Shown piece by piece: positions 26,040-41,000 of a stretch of 64,000 bases of DNA. The stretch is from positions 155,247-219,246 of the forward strand of contig PTFA01000408.1 in NCBI GenBank assembly GCA_003342895.1, given 5' to 3'. Position 1 is the first letter of the stretch. Each line of letters starts with the position of its first letter. This stretch comes from Casuarius casuarius (taxonomy: Eukaryota; Chordata; Aves; Casuariiformes; Casuariidae). Made by a program: the position numbers and the translations under genes. The notes beneath the pieces are model-generated. The model was not told the origin of the DNA. It saw only the letters and a program-made list of their open reading frames with translations, and searched no databases.

Positions 26040-29000
26040 CTAGATGAGCAGAAATAGTAAATAAGAGCTTATCAGATCTGACACCTTCTTTCACTATCCC
26101 ATGAACTAGTAAGCATAAGTAGAAAGAGGAAGAAGTATTCTGCCCAAGTAAGAATACCTAACAGCATATCAAAAGATGGAATCACTTCTTTGATCACTTA
26201 CCCTTTAATAGAACCTCACTCAACTATAATGAAACCATGGACTACAACCATCTACTTAATTTGGTTCCAGCTTGCTAGCAAGTCTTCAGCCATGACAAAT
26301 AGTATTACTCACCTTGCTACAAGTAGAGTTCTGTGTAGATCATCAGCTGTTATGCTCTCCGGATCATTCTTGCGCATTTCTACAAAGTCTTCTTCTACAG
26401 CCTATAAACAATACAGCAAGTAATGGAGTTGCAAAAAAAGAGAGATAAGCTTTTCAGGAGCTAAACCATAACTATCCTTAGACTACAGGAGAAAAATTTC
26501 AACTTCTAGCTCTCAGGAAGCTAGCCTTGGCAAAAACATGCTAATTCTCATCTTCAAAACGAATTAAAGTTTTCAAAATGACTTTTAGAAAGGTCTACTT
26601 GAAAGTATATGCTGAAATACTCAGGAGTACAAACCCTCAAAAGCACATTCAGGACAAGAAAATGCCTCCTTTTAAAGAACTTTGAACAGAATCACTGACA
26701 GGGACAGTAATAGGAAGAGTCAATAGCTTTCTATCAAAGAAGTGCTTTATTTCTATCTATCTGAATATACAGTTGAAAAAGTATTAATGAAGTCTTCCAT
26801 ACCTTGGTCACTTCATCAGATATACTGTAGTCCAGCAGCCTCAATAAACTTAGATAAATTCGAAATTTGTTCAACACAGAAGGGAGCACTGCTGTTAGAA
26901 GGCTATTCATATATTCCTCCATGTTTGGTGGAATTATCTGTGGTTGTAAGTGGACTTGGCAATCTGACTGAAAAAAAAAAAATTACACATCCTTTTTCAC
27001 ATTCTTTTCTTTTTCTGTTACAAGAAAAATTTGACCATTAAGGCAACAGAGGTCATTGTTTCCCAAAATTAAGATAGGAAAATGCATTCTTTAAATACTT
27101 AATAATGCCCTTTTTGAAAACCAGCATGGAGAATACTCAAGACTGCACATTCTCAGTTCATGAAGCTGGAATGCAAGTGGTAAGATATTTTGTAAAGTTA
27201 GGCTACTCAGTTTTTTCCAAGGTTAATGCCAGATCTGCTGGTCTTTATTCATGCACCCATCACCTCAGGAACTACTCTAGTAGAATAAAGCTTTGAGAGT
27301 AGCAATGTATCTGCAGACTTGGCTCATTATTGTGATATCCATTAATTACTTCAGTCACTGTTGCGCTCTTGCCCTCACTACAGTATTCAGCCAAGGAAGA
27401 GGAAAGGTCAATTTCTTTGTTTTCCTTTGAATAGTTTTTTGGCCTGGCTGAAGCCACAAGCTAGAAGATCAGCGTCATACCCAATCCAATCACAAGACAG
27501 GTTTCCTGACTTCACTTGTATCTGGAATGGCACACACTTACGTTTTCAGTAAGTAGCTACTAACTGTAATTATCCCCCAAATTCAAGATGACCTTGCCAT
27601 ACCGGTAGGAGCGATCGGCCCTCTGAAGTGATAAGAACATTAATATTGCATGGGAATTCCATCTGGTGGTAACTGAAGTCATAATCCACCTTCTGCCAAG
27701 TTATCAGATTACCCAGTGCTGTCACATTATGAACACCTAGAAAAGCAAGAACAAGTTCTCTGACAACTGGATTTAAACAAATGTTAAACTTAAAACTTTC
27801 CCACCCCCCCCAATCTGTTAATGAGCAGCTAGTAGAAAAGTTCCTGCAAACTTCCTGTTTTTTCCAAATACAGGTAACTATTTCCAAAGAACTGAAATTA
27901 AAAAGTCCTGAAGGATTTCAAGCCTAAATCAAATCTGGTCTAGTATAAATGTTAGTAAGTAGAGCTTTCCATCAGTTCTACAGAGCCAGAAACTACTATT
28001 TACAGAGGAAAGCTTTCTCCTCAAAAGGAGATAAAACCCTGCTACTTTTCTGACAGAAAACAAGCATTATTTAACAGTTTAAGGAAGAAGAAAGTTTTGC
28101 TAGATAAAGATCTCATTAGATTGGCCAGCAAGACTTGAAAAGCTGAAAAACATATTCATTGTCATCTTTCCAAACAGTTTTAGATAAGACTAGTCATTTC
28201 TGTTTAAAAGTTGAGATTGACAAGTTAATTGGTCGACTCTTGGAAGTCCCCCTTTGAAATACTGACATCTACCTGACTATTCAGATATCTCTTCAACAGT
28301 GTTACTGCAGCAAATGACATGTCTACCACTATATTTTTGCCGTTAATAAACTAGGAAAATATTTACTACTAGTGTAAATAAAGGTACTTCTGGGACATTT
28401 CCCCCCCTGCAAATCTCTAAGCTATAGCTTTCAATAATTCTAAATTAACTAGTAGATCTGTAGAAGATTACTCTTTGAGGATTAAATTTTGTTCCCAATA
28501 TTGTTACAAGAAGTTAAAAATGTTTACTTTTTTCCCTGCTAAATTCAAGAGAACAAAGGGGAATGGAATAAGATTAAATTTAATAGACATTTTCACCTGC
28601 AACTTCTTTAATGCTTAAATATTACTCTTCATCAAACGTTGTATTCTGTAGACTTAACGGATAAACATTTCAGAAAACCTATAAACCAGCACAGCAAGAT
28701 TTTGGGGAGTTTTTTTTTTTCCCCAGATAATGCTGCAATTTCTACTAGTTTTAATATTTTCCTTTACTGCAGTCAGAGTAACTAACAACAAAACAAAAGG
28801 CTCAAAAACAGGTGAATAATACCAAAGAACAATTTTTAGTAGTAGTAATAAAAACTATTGTGTTTCTAAATAGTATCAGCCTGAAATCTAAGCTTGGCTA
28901 GTTCTACGAGATCTACTGTTCCTCTGCTGACAGTACTGTAATGGAACAGAGTACTAATACTCATTAAGGAGTACCAGTAGGCTTACAGCATCAGTCTACC

Positions 29001-32000
29001 AGGCTTGTAAGGATGGCACTTTTATTTTAAAATAAAATCACTTTCAGCAATTTCATATCTATCTTTACTGGAAATCACTACAGATAACTGGAGAATGCAT
29101 TCTCCAGTTACTGAATTTTTAATAGGTACTGAACTCGCTGCTTTTTTGTAGGCTACACTTCATTGTTTGAAGCTTTGCAGAAAGCATACTACACAGCACT
29201 ACATCAGCTTACAAGACAGAATTATCATCCTGTTCCACATAATATTAGGCTAATTTATTATCTCCCGATTTTAGCTGGGTTTTCAGGGATGGTTTCTATA
29301 TCTACAATAAAATAAAATATATAGCAGCAGCATATGATTCCCCCACTTCTTCACCCTGTATCAAATGAAACAAGGCCATTCTGAAAAAGAATCATTTGGT
29401 CTAAAGGCTTATTTAAATCACTGGTCTTTTCCACCAAGTCTCAAAGACACTATCCAGAGCTCTCTGTAACATAGACAAAGATAAACTAAACAAGATACCA
29501 TCTTGTTCCATTATTGGTCGTGTGTGGTCTAGGATGGATGTTAGTTCCTAACTCTTGGAGGAAGAAAAAAAAATGCAGGACATTTCACTGCTTGTATTGA
29601 GTCAAAATGAATAGCTAATCATTTTTCAACAAAATATCAGAAACTTCCAGGAAGTAAAACAGGGGTGGGGAAGAAACCATGAGATCAAGCTGCAAGTGTG
29701 TCTGAGAAGGCTGTAGACTAGCAGCAAGCTAGTTCAAGCAAAGAAACAGATCATGGAAACCACAAACAATTTTGTAACAGAGAATTACCATCAGTAAACA
29801 ATTAGCATCACTGTCCTGAAACGTATCAAGGTTTAACCTTCCAGATGAGAAGTTCTTTTTACAAAAAATGTCTACCTGTTGTGTCAAGCTGTCCTTGCTC
29901 AAGCACAGTCTCATCTACTACAAGGGAAGTGTTGCTGGCAAGCTGCAGTACTCCGCTGACTAAGCGATTAGCTGTATAGTCTTTGTGTGGGATAAATTGT
30001 GAATGGTTCATATTTTCAATGGTCATTTGTAGGCGATAGGACTGCAATGAGAAAAGAAACTGATCAACACATTTTCTCTCCTCCAACTTCCCTAGTAGAT
30101 AAATATTTCTTCCTTTTAGAAACAACTATAACCGTGAACCTCTGCAATAAGTAAAATAAAATTTGTTATCGCAACACAGAACACATTTTATCCCAAATTT
30201 CCAAACACTTAAATAAAAAAAAAACTTCCAAGAAAAAAAAAACCATTACATTAAATATATATTAAAATACATTAAAATGAAATCATTTAAGTGTATACAC
30301 ACATCCATCCAAGAAGCAAAATAAAGTATGCAGCATATCTGTCAGTCAGTTTACCACCTTTGAGGAACACGACCTTATTCCATATTCATCCTAGATGACT
30401 AGGTAGATGCAGACTCCTACTGAAAGGAAAGCCCCATCTCCATTTTTTAAATTCTAAACCACCCTTTAAATGGACAGCAGGAGCCTTAGTTTAAGCACTC
30501 TGCCTTTACTAAAAGGTAGCCTATTTGATTGAAACAATTAGCCTAATATCTACCATTAAAATCAAAAATCTCTACACAATCAGAAATCCATAAAGCACTT
30601 TAATGCCCTTCTTACTGCTGGAACAAGCTGCTGGATAATGCGGTATATGTGCTCTGTGAAGATGCTATTTCTTGGACATCCACTCAAGTTGACTGTGAAT
30701 TTTCCCAGAGGAAGCACATCTCGTCTTGCATAACTAAACCAAAAATAAGACAGGTTAGCTAAACATCTGATTAACACAGTGATTACAGACATCACTCAAC
30801 TTGAGTGCTATGTAATATCTGTGCTAGCTAGCAGGATCTCAATACCAGTATGTACATAAGTAATAGTCACGTTTTTCTTCCTTCTCTAGTGTCCAAGGAG
30901 GCCAGTTAAACTGAAGGCTATTTTGTAAGACTTTGTAACATTGCACATTTATACATTTATTTATAATTGCACATTTATAAATTTATACTGCTTGAGAGTC
31001 TGCAATGCACCTTCTAGACATTCTGTTCTCCTTTTGCTCTACTGTTACGCAGTAAACATACTCCATCTTCCTTCTCATTGCAAAAAATCTCAATTTCCCT
31101 GCTTATCATGCTTGTTTCCTCTATCTGCCCTCAGCTTTCCTCCCCTTCTAACAGTATCTCCCCTCCCCATTCTTGAGGGATTTCAACAAATTTGGTGATA
31201 CCAGCTATGAGAGAAAATGCATTCTAGTCTAGGTCTACTCAGCCCTGGTGAGGCCACACCTGGAGTACTGGGTCTAGTTCTGGGCTCCCCAATACAAGAG
31301 ACATGCAGCTACAGGAGTGAGTCCAGAAAAGAGCTACTAAGATGCTAAGGGACTGGAGCATGTCTCATACAGGGAATGGCTGAGAGAGCTGGGACTCTTC
31401 AGCCTGGAGAACAGAAGATGGACAGGGGATCTTATCAATGTATAGAATTATCAGAAGGGAGGATGTAAAGAGGATGGGGCCAGACTCTTTTCAGTGTTGC
31501 CCAGTGATAGGATGAGAGGCAACGGGCACAAACTGAAACACAGGAAGTTCCATCTGAACATGAGGAAAAACTTCTTTCCTGTGAGGGTGACTGAGGACTG
31601 GAACAGATTGCCCAGAGAGGTTGTGGAGTGTCCTTCCTTGGAGATATTCAAAAGCCATCTGGACACAATCCTGGACAAAGTGCTCTAGGTGACCCTGCTT
31701 GAGCAGGTGGTTGGACTAGATGATCTCCAGAGGTCCCTTCCAACCTCAACCGTTCTGTGATTCTGTAAGTGTTAGAGCATTCACAGTACAACTTGAAAGA
31801 ACAGAGTTCTTACTGATATTGAATTATTTATGTTTATATGGGTATTAGAGGTGCGACTACAACCTAGGCAAATGCTTTCCAGTTGTGAAATGAAAACAGC
31901 AATATGCATTGAACCCTTGCCCCACCATGTAAGTTAAAAATACAGACTCTCCAGAAATCTTGTCAGCTGATAATTGTGCTACTTAAAAAAAATCTATTCA

Positions 32001-35000
32001 AAACATACTGCCTGAAGCTTCACACCTGAAATTTTAATGAATCAAAGGATGATGCTCTTTCATCCAATGCAGTTTAAACCAACATACAAATGTTAAGCAA
32101 ATCTATTTTATACAGCTACGAAGGTAGATCAGAATGCACACACAGTTCAGCTACAGCATCATCTCAGGTGGTAAATTCCTACAGCATGCTAAATGTGGGT
32201 CACTTGACCTTATCATTAAACATACATCTACATTTAATTAAATCTGTTCCCAGGATGTACCTCTCAGTTTTAATATCAAAATAATCATCATTGCAGATAG
32301 TAAATAATGATAATAAATGCCACCTTTGGGAAGTCAGTTGCACACCCTATTCAATAAAAGAAGTTAGAGATAAAAAGATGTTCTCATAACTTTGTTTAAA
32401 CTTGTATCTTGGAGATTGTGTCTAACTCTCAAAGCATCACTGAAAGGATATACAGCCATGAAACTGGCCCTTTAACAATATTTACTGAGATTTCAGACAA
32501 TGATATCTGTTTACTGTGCTTATTATGACAGGATAGCAACTCTAGCTGGACAAAGTACTATTGGAATAAATACTATTTAAAACATTTCTGCCAATTATTT
32601 ACAGAATGGTGAAAAAAACGATAGAAGGAGATTTTTTTTTAAAAGATGAATATATAAAATTCTCAGCAAGCATTTAAATACTTACACAGTAGAGATGAGA
32701 TGCAATATAAGGTACTCGGCAGCCAAACCATCTCCTAAGAGGGCATGTGTGAGGAACCCAAGCAACTCTGCTCTAACTGGTGACAGCTCCGACATGAAAT
32801 TAGAAACAACTGGCAGAACAGCAAAAGAAAACAAATGTCAGAAAACGTGGTGCTTCTCACCCCCTTCCCTCTATATAAAGATTGCTTTACATTACAATTT
32901 CATGAAGAAAAATGGTTACTCCAAAGCAGACTAGGAAAAATAACATTCATTGGTTTTGCAAGTGAGTAATTGCTGACTTTGGATAATTTGAGTTGCACAG
33001 TATTTCCTTGGAAATGCTTTCTTTTTTTTAATTAGAAAGTATACAACGCATTTGCAGAAGGCTATAAGGTTTGAACCGAACTTCTAAGATCTATACCCTA
33101 TCCGTACTATCTTAAAGGCAGAAAAAACCCCTCACACATAGCACAGCTCAGGACAACCAAAACAAGGCATGCAAGGAGGAAAATGATAAATATTAATTAG
33201 AGGCTTAAGAAGTACCCATACCAGTTCACGACAAAAAACTTACAGGCAAATAGTCCACTCAGAATAGCACAATTGCTTAAAAACAGAATCTCCTTATTTA
33301 CTTCACAGTATTGTGATTCTTTCTTGCGTATGTTTTTTTATTTTTACTGCTATGCTAAGCTGAAAATCTGACTTTTAAGCCATTAACACCTCTATTTGAA
33401 AACAAATAAAATATTATGACTGAACAAGTCAGTAAAATCTTCAGACTTATAGAATGCAAAACACTTTCCTATAAATCACATTTATTTCAGAAAAAATAAG
33501 CACTTAACACTGCACCTTGTGCAGTTCTATAGTGTAGAACAGTTCCTCCATTTAACACAATTTAAATGCCAACCTTGTTAATGCTGCATTTGTCTCTGAA
33601 CAAAGTAGTATCTGTTCACATGTATTAAGAATCTGCACATTTACATGTACACAGAGAGAGTGCATATCTACAGTAAGGTCAAGTTCCACTCAGAGGCCAA
33701 GTTCAGATACTCACAGGTTTTACTTTCCTCTTCATTAAGGCAGGCAGGCAGTAATGGATTAATATGTTGTAATTTCTGTGCCAAAATCACATGGATTCTA
33801 GGGACTAACGAGGCAGGAGGACTGTGTACTCTCTGTTCTTCTGCTGTGTCCATACACTCCATAGGATCGAGGGCTGAGTTCTCCCTAGGAAAGGGCACAG
33901 CACAACTGGACTTAAAAACATTCCACATACATTTCTCTCCATCTGACTAAGTGCATTTGGAACCATGCCAAGAACAAAGTGCATCAGAAAAAACAACATC
34001 CATTCCCACTCCTGATAAGTCTTCCTATATTCAAGCTATAGAAATTATCTTTTATGATTTTATAAACACCATAAAAAACTAAGGCACGATTATATAAATT
34101 ATGATATAAAAACACCAAAGTGTGCTGGGGGGGGGGGGAAGGAAGTGGGATTCTTTTTTTTACTGGAAATACTCAAGAGTCTCACTTTTCTGAAAGAAAA
34201 AAATACATTTATTATTTGCTGCACTGTTCAGTAGAAGATGCAGCTTAACATAAGATGTTAAGCACTGTTCTGGTCAGCATGTACTGAATAAAGTCTACAC
34301 GGTAACTTTTAAGATAATAAGGTAATGATTTATTATGTTTATTTATGCATGCACATGTACGATTTTAATATTCCACCTGCTTCCAGAGCCTGACAATGAG
34401 ATCTTCTAGAGAGCCATATGACAGCTTTACCAGTNNNNNNNNNNNNNNNNNNNNNNNNNNNNTAATCTCATCAATATACCTCAATCGAAACTTGAAGGCA
34501 TCATGTCTTAATTTAAGCGTTCAGATATACAAGCCTTGGTCTCCCTGATGATGCCTTACAAAATCATGTCCAGGTGCTTTTCATTTGTTACGTAGAAATT
34601 AAAAGCCCTAAGGGACATATATCAGATACTGGTAAAGGTTAGTATCAGTGTGATAAACTTGCACTGATTTTAAAAGCTGAAAGGCTTTATAAATTCAATG
34701 CCTCTTCAGCAGTCCACTGACAGACTGCCATCTCTTTCCAAGTAAAGAAACCTCCTTTGTTTAGCATCTTTGCATTGAAAACATTGCTGAATGCCATCAT
34801 TTTGTCTATTTGTAGCAGAACAATATGCAAAAAAAAAAAAAAAAAAAATCTGTGAGACCAACTGAGCCGTCAATCTGATACTAGCTTTCTGTCAGACAGA
34901 TGATAAACAAAAGCAGTTGACTGGGCTGAGGTTACTTTAAAGAAGTTAGCACTATACAGGATTCATAATGCACTCTTGATACCGTACTTCAAAAGATAAA

Positions 35001-38000
35001 CAAAATTATCAACATGAATAATTTATTCAAAGCACAGTAATTCGAAACATCAGTAGTACATATGTTAGATTTGTTGATCGATTTCTGTCACGTTTTTTTA
35101 AATAGTCTATCTAATCCAGAAAGACATACGGAATCAAGCAAATACCTATGGAACAGCTGGTAAAATCAGAAATTTCTATGGGTGGTATAAAGTGACAATG
35201 TACCTTAATTAATGAAAAAAATCAGCCTGATTTACAATCACTTTGGTCACTTTGACTCTCCATACAAACATGCAATCCATCATTTACATCCTATGGAACT
35301 TTTTATGGTAACAACTTTCAGAGAATTACAAGTTATTTAAAAGGCATATTTTATCACTTTAAAGACTATTTGAATGCAACTATCCACTACCTATTCATTC
35401 AAAGTTTAATAGGTATGTAAATTGTACGGGACTTTTGGCCACAGAAGCACTCTCCCTTTACATACTGCACAGCAACCTAAAAAAATATGTATTGTGCATC
35501 CAAGAGTATGGATATGCAACAACGTGAAGTTCAATAGACTTCAGTTTATAGGACTGTAAATCTAACACTTTGCACATCAACTTTTTTTAAGTGACAAAAT
35601 CCCTATCTTTAGAATTATTAAGTATGTACACATTTTCCCGTCTGTACTAAGAAGACAGACAAAACTATTTTGCTCATTAAAATAACAAGTCCCTTCATTT
35701 AAGGATCACATTATCATTTGAGCCTTACCTCTCTTCACTGTTTACTATACTCAGCACGGGATCCACAGACAAAATTCCATATACCTCCAGAATATCATTG
35801 ACTTTGAAGCTATCCCAGCTCTCATAGACCTGCCATAAAGATAAAACAATGAAATACAGAAGCAGACAGGCCAGATTCAGGACTGCACATAAACACACAC
35901 AAAGGGAAAAATCTCAGGCAACTCAGCTGTAGGTTGAGAACACTCTGTGTGAAGAGGACTCTTCCAGTCCTCAAAGTTTCAGTAAGCTTATTTTGGAAAA
36001 ATGAGCTTCTACCATTGCATGTTTTTTGCAACTGGCATTCTTCTGCTACACAACTGTATGCAACTGTATTTTAACCTGATTTATCAAGAGAGGCTGAATA
36101 AGAGAACATTTAATATAATAACAACATAGATATTTCATGTTGGAAGTTTTGTAGTTGATATAGCATACTAGTCAATGAAAGCTTATTTCAAATACAATCT
36201 AAAAATGTGTACGATATGTTTGTTTTTGCTTGTTTCATCACAAGTTTTTTTTCCTTAAGAGGGCAAAGTTTCAAGGAAAGCATCAAGAGTCAATATCAAC
36301 TATACACTTGAGCATTTAGTAAAACTTTTTTTTTTTTGCTAAATGTAGTGAGACTGTGCAAGCTCTAGTACATGCTGTTGAGTGATTTCAGCAATGCAAA
36401 TATAGCAGTAGAAAAAGGGAGACAATGTAATTATTTGCAAAAACAACATTTTTGGACTTGTAATAGTGTACAGGCAAAGAATCTGTCTTTCTATACAACA
36501 TTAACTATTTATACTCTTACTTCGGGCTCTGTCTGCCTCACTGATGACACAGCCATGTTCATCATCTCTCCATGTTTGTTACCTTTACAAGACAGGCTGG
36601 TCCCTTCTCTCCTGGCAATGGAAAATTTAAGTCAAGTGGAGGGGAGCAGTTTGGTGAAATGAGATGATGTCCTGCAGAAGCTTCAGTTTCTAATCTCTTC
36701 GGCTCTCCACATCCATGTATATCACCTACATTGCCTGAAAAATAAAGCATTCATAGGCTCTTTAAACAGAAATGCAAACGTGAACAGCTTGCTTCAGCAA
36801 GCAACATAAGAGTCAAGCTAGTTTAATAAGATGTCTAAGGGGAAAAAAATAATAAAGCAATATATTTGAAAGAAGATATTCTGACTCAGAACAGAAAAGT
36901 CTCACAAAGGTATACTTTATTACAAAGATAATGTGAGAGTGATTATTGGTAAAGATCTACATGTCCTAGAAACCTAAACATAGTCAACAATCTGACTTTC
37001 AAAATGTGATGCTTAAACTGTATCACCAGGATTTCTCCAATTCTGTAGGGCTGTAAAGGCAATACTTTTCTGCTTATCATGTTTAAAAGTGAGTTAGTTT
37101 TTAAAGGTGAAAGCATACAGTAACAAAAGAGTTTACATTAAGAATCTCTTTACACATTCAGCAATAATAAAGCTATGAAAACCTATTCTACAATTGATCA
37201 GGCTAAATATGAAGACAAAACAGTATAAACTATCTAATAAAACATCTGCAAACTCATAGGAATATAAAAACAATATCCTAAAATCCAGCTGATGAACCGG
37301 ATGGACATATAGCACCAAACAAAAGGAAGCGATAGCTTCTGCAAAACTTTTTTCTTCAACAGGGCTGACAGTTTTAAACTAAACACTCCTCTCTTGTTCA
37401 AAAGGAAATTTGTCAAAATACCCCCACAAAATCCCATGCCAGTTTAAGTGCAGTCGTCTCCACAGAAGAATATCAGGACAAATAGTTCTTAACTTAAACC
37501 ACTGATGACTTCCGCAAAGACACTAAAATAGTTCTAAAGGCTGCATTAACGCTGCTGATTGAACCAACTGAAAAGATTTCAATTTCCGAAAATGAAATCT
37601 CTGCAAATTCTTGAAAGATATCATAATAGCTAGTCATCAATAATGACTATTACCCATATGTTGCTCTTTCTGTTTAGATGGATGTAGTTCCATATCCTCA
37701 TCTTCCTCATAACTCCTCTTGTGACGACTTGGTGTGTAGGATGTTGAAGGACTAACTCGAGCTTGGCTTGCACTAGTATATGCGTAAAATTAAGGATTAA
37801 GGACAACACCAGACTCAGCTGAGAAAATTCAAGAAAGTAAGTTTAACAAAATATTATTATCCTGTCTATTTTGACTGAGAAATTAAAACAACTATGCAAG
37901 CCATTACCTAGCTGCCATTTCTTTAGATATCTAAGTAACCTGCTTAAGGACTGCACAGCAATCAGTGGTGTTATTGAAAACAGAAGATAAAAGCACCAAG

Positions 38001-41000
38001 TCTTTGTTCACTATCATCTCTCTGAAGATTTTCCTTTAGACCCTGAGAACAAGTTTGTGGTTAGGAACAATTCTGAATCTCAGGGATTTCTTCTCTTCCA
38101 CATCTCAACCTAAAAACCAGACATTTTAAAAATATTTAAAGAATTGCTGCCCAATTCAAATAAATATTATGATTACTTTAAAACAACACAGAAAATGTTC
38201 ATATACTTTTAAGATACTAGCAATGCTGCACTTTCATATATAATAATAGAGTTTAGAAAAGCTAACATACTTTCTCTATTTTCTTTTTCTTAGTTTGATA
38301 GGTAAATATTGAAATCATGTTCAATATTTTTGTAATAGTCGGGCTCACATTAAATTTTCATTGCTGCAGTACATTGATGTAAGCATTATTCACTTGAAGA
38401 CTGACTCTCACTAGTCATTTTATTATAAAAATAGCATTAGCTTAATTATAAAACCACTGATGAGCATAGAGTTTTCTTAAATTCTAAACTCGAAATATGA
38501 AATATCTAAAAATATTGGATTTACCACCAAGTTTCCTTCCTTCTTACTAAACACAATGCCTCTTAAGTTTTCTAGACCTCCCTTCACTGCCTTGGAGAAG
38601 AGGAGAATATAAAACTCCCCAAAAGGTGTTAAAAGCAGCATGCCATATCCATTCCACTTAAGACAATTCAACTTCCATTTATTAGGAGAAACTAAAGCTG
38701 ATTTGTTTTGCCCCAAGATGTTTCCCGTACTCATTTAGAGAACGACAGCCTGTGTCTGAGCGATTAAAAAGACAATACTTAACTTTCAAAACTGACTGTC
38801 TCAACATACTCAGCTACAAGTGTTTTTACAGGTACTTGTATTAGACTGTCATTAAGTAAGTGTCCTAATTTAATCTGAAAATGCCAATGGAACATTCATG
38901 GCTCTACAGAAGTTTCAAATTTTCTTAACATTTGCAAATAGAAACGAGCAGAAGTTTTCAATACCCTCCCAAGCATATATGAAAATCTAGTCCAAATCCC
39001 TACCAAATCAATAACCAATTCTACTAAATTCATTTGTATCCTGTTTGCGTATACAGCACACCACCAATTTTTCCCTTCTATTTTTCTGCATCTACCATGT
39101 TTCCTCCTCATCTGTCTTAAGTCACTCAAAATCCAAGAAACTTTAAATAGTCTTATCTCTTTATAAATCTAATGAATTAGTTGGTGATAACTATTTGTAT
39201 AACACAGCATTGGTTCAGACAAAAGATATTTCTTTCACCCATGCTGATTCACCAGGCACTGGAACGCAGTAGAATGTTTGTCTCTCCAATGTGACTGTTT
39301 GTGAGGAGTTCAAATCAATCTCCTGCTGAGGCTAGAATACCAATAATAAATGATGATGTTAAAAAATTGTTTTTTTTTTTTAACTAATTCCATAGAATCA
39401 TGTCTTTAGCCAGAAGTTACAACAATCACTGTTTCACAAGTATGTGATCTTACATGTTTCTAAACAGTCTGAATTGATAATGTTTTGATACTAATAGCAC
39501 TGCACTACTAAAAATAAATTGTTTTCCAAATCGGGAAGTTTCAAGAGGCTTTAAAAAAACAAAAAAAACAAAAAAAACCCCACCACTACCAGTAGCTCAG
39601 CTTCTTAACAAAGAATTAGTAGCCAAAAATATTAACTCACAACTACAAATAACAGCATATATAAGCAAAACAAATTTTAAATACTATGGATGTGGCTTGA
39701 AGCCTGCTGAACCTAGCATGCACATGAACAATCAAGAGTTCTCTGCTTTCCAAACCTGGGCTTAATTTTGAATTTTAAGAACAGTATCTCCAGAGATCCA
39801 CTGATGAGTGCCAAATAAGATATACTGCACTTACAAAATGCATCTTTTTGTCCGAGTAATATTTCATCTCAAAATTTATTATAGAAAAATGGATAACCTA
39901 CCCCACATTCTGCCACATCTCTGTATTTACCAAAATGCAAAACCTGTCAAGACAAAAGCAATGCAATCATTCCGTTTCTGATAGCACCCTGAATATGGAT
40001 TATTTGCACCAAAATTATTGCAGTCTAAAGCCCTTCAAAGACATACTGCTCAAACTTTCATTACCTTAGTAATTTTGATTCTCCCAAATTACATTTGCAG
40101 TAATAATCTTCAGAATTTTGTTTTCAGTACTTCGTAAACAGAAAATAAGAAGCAATATGCTACTGATGCTGTTTGAGTCACTTAAACAGAGTTAATACTA
40201 GATAGTGCCTGGACTCCACAGGTTTAACTCGGAAACTAGAGAAGTATGAAGAACAGAATGAAGAAAATGCTAAACATTTACCAAAATAGTATTTCACTTA
40301 CACGTGTGTTTGTGTTTGGATCAACTGTTTCATACACTCCCATGTAAAACTCAGGATCAAACATATCTTGAACCATGCAGCGAAATTTCACTAAGCTGTT
40401 AGGCTTCAGGTAATGTAAGGGAACATCATTCAGTGATGGAACCTGTAAAAGAGAGCTTATTCTGAACAACAGCTACATAAATAATGAGGAATGCCCTGAA
40501 GTAAGCCAGAAACTGCACATAAGTTGTCACCAACTTATTCTCCAGTCATTCAGTGTTTCCTACTGTTGACTTATTTGCCTCAAAGCCTATTTTATTGTCA
40601 ATAAGATTAATTGCCTTTGACAATTCAGTACATCATCAGGTAACAGATTTAGTATTTTCTGGGTACTTTTCTCCCCACTCCCACCCCCCAAATCTACTGC
40701 CCCAATCCAAGTGGTAACAATATATCTAACAACACTGGAAGTTTCTGCAATAGCTGTTATAGGTAATAGTTATGATTATCATACACTGACAGTGCCCAAA
40801 TTTTTCCATTTGCAAAGCCACCAGTCTCATTCATTTCTCAGTCCCAGTACTAGACTAAACAAATGGATTTCAGTCCATTGAAACTATATGTAAACTCTTT
40901 AACAACGTTTGACGCTAAAACTCTTAATTTGGGGATTACCGCAACTGCGATATTAGATAACATTTATTACTTATTTTATACCTGTTAACAGCACTTTGAC

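Noticed and set aside
37772..37774. AG acceptor (CTAG) 11 nt inside MCMBP exon 6
   Set aside because: Using it would drop residues AYTS, need a phase-2 donor that exon 5 does not offer, and break agreement with orthologues; the AC acceptor explains all three.
39238..39241. GT donor within MCMBP exon 5 (TGG|GTGAAA)
   Set aside because: It would remove VKE and, joined to the AG acceptor, leave the frame wrong. The AT donor keeps all conserved residues.
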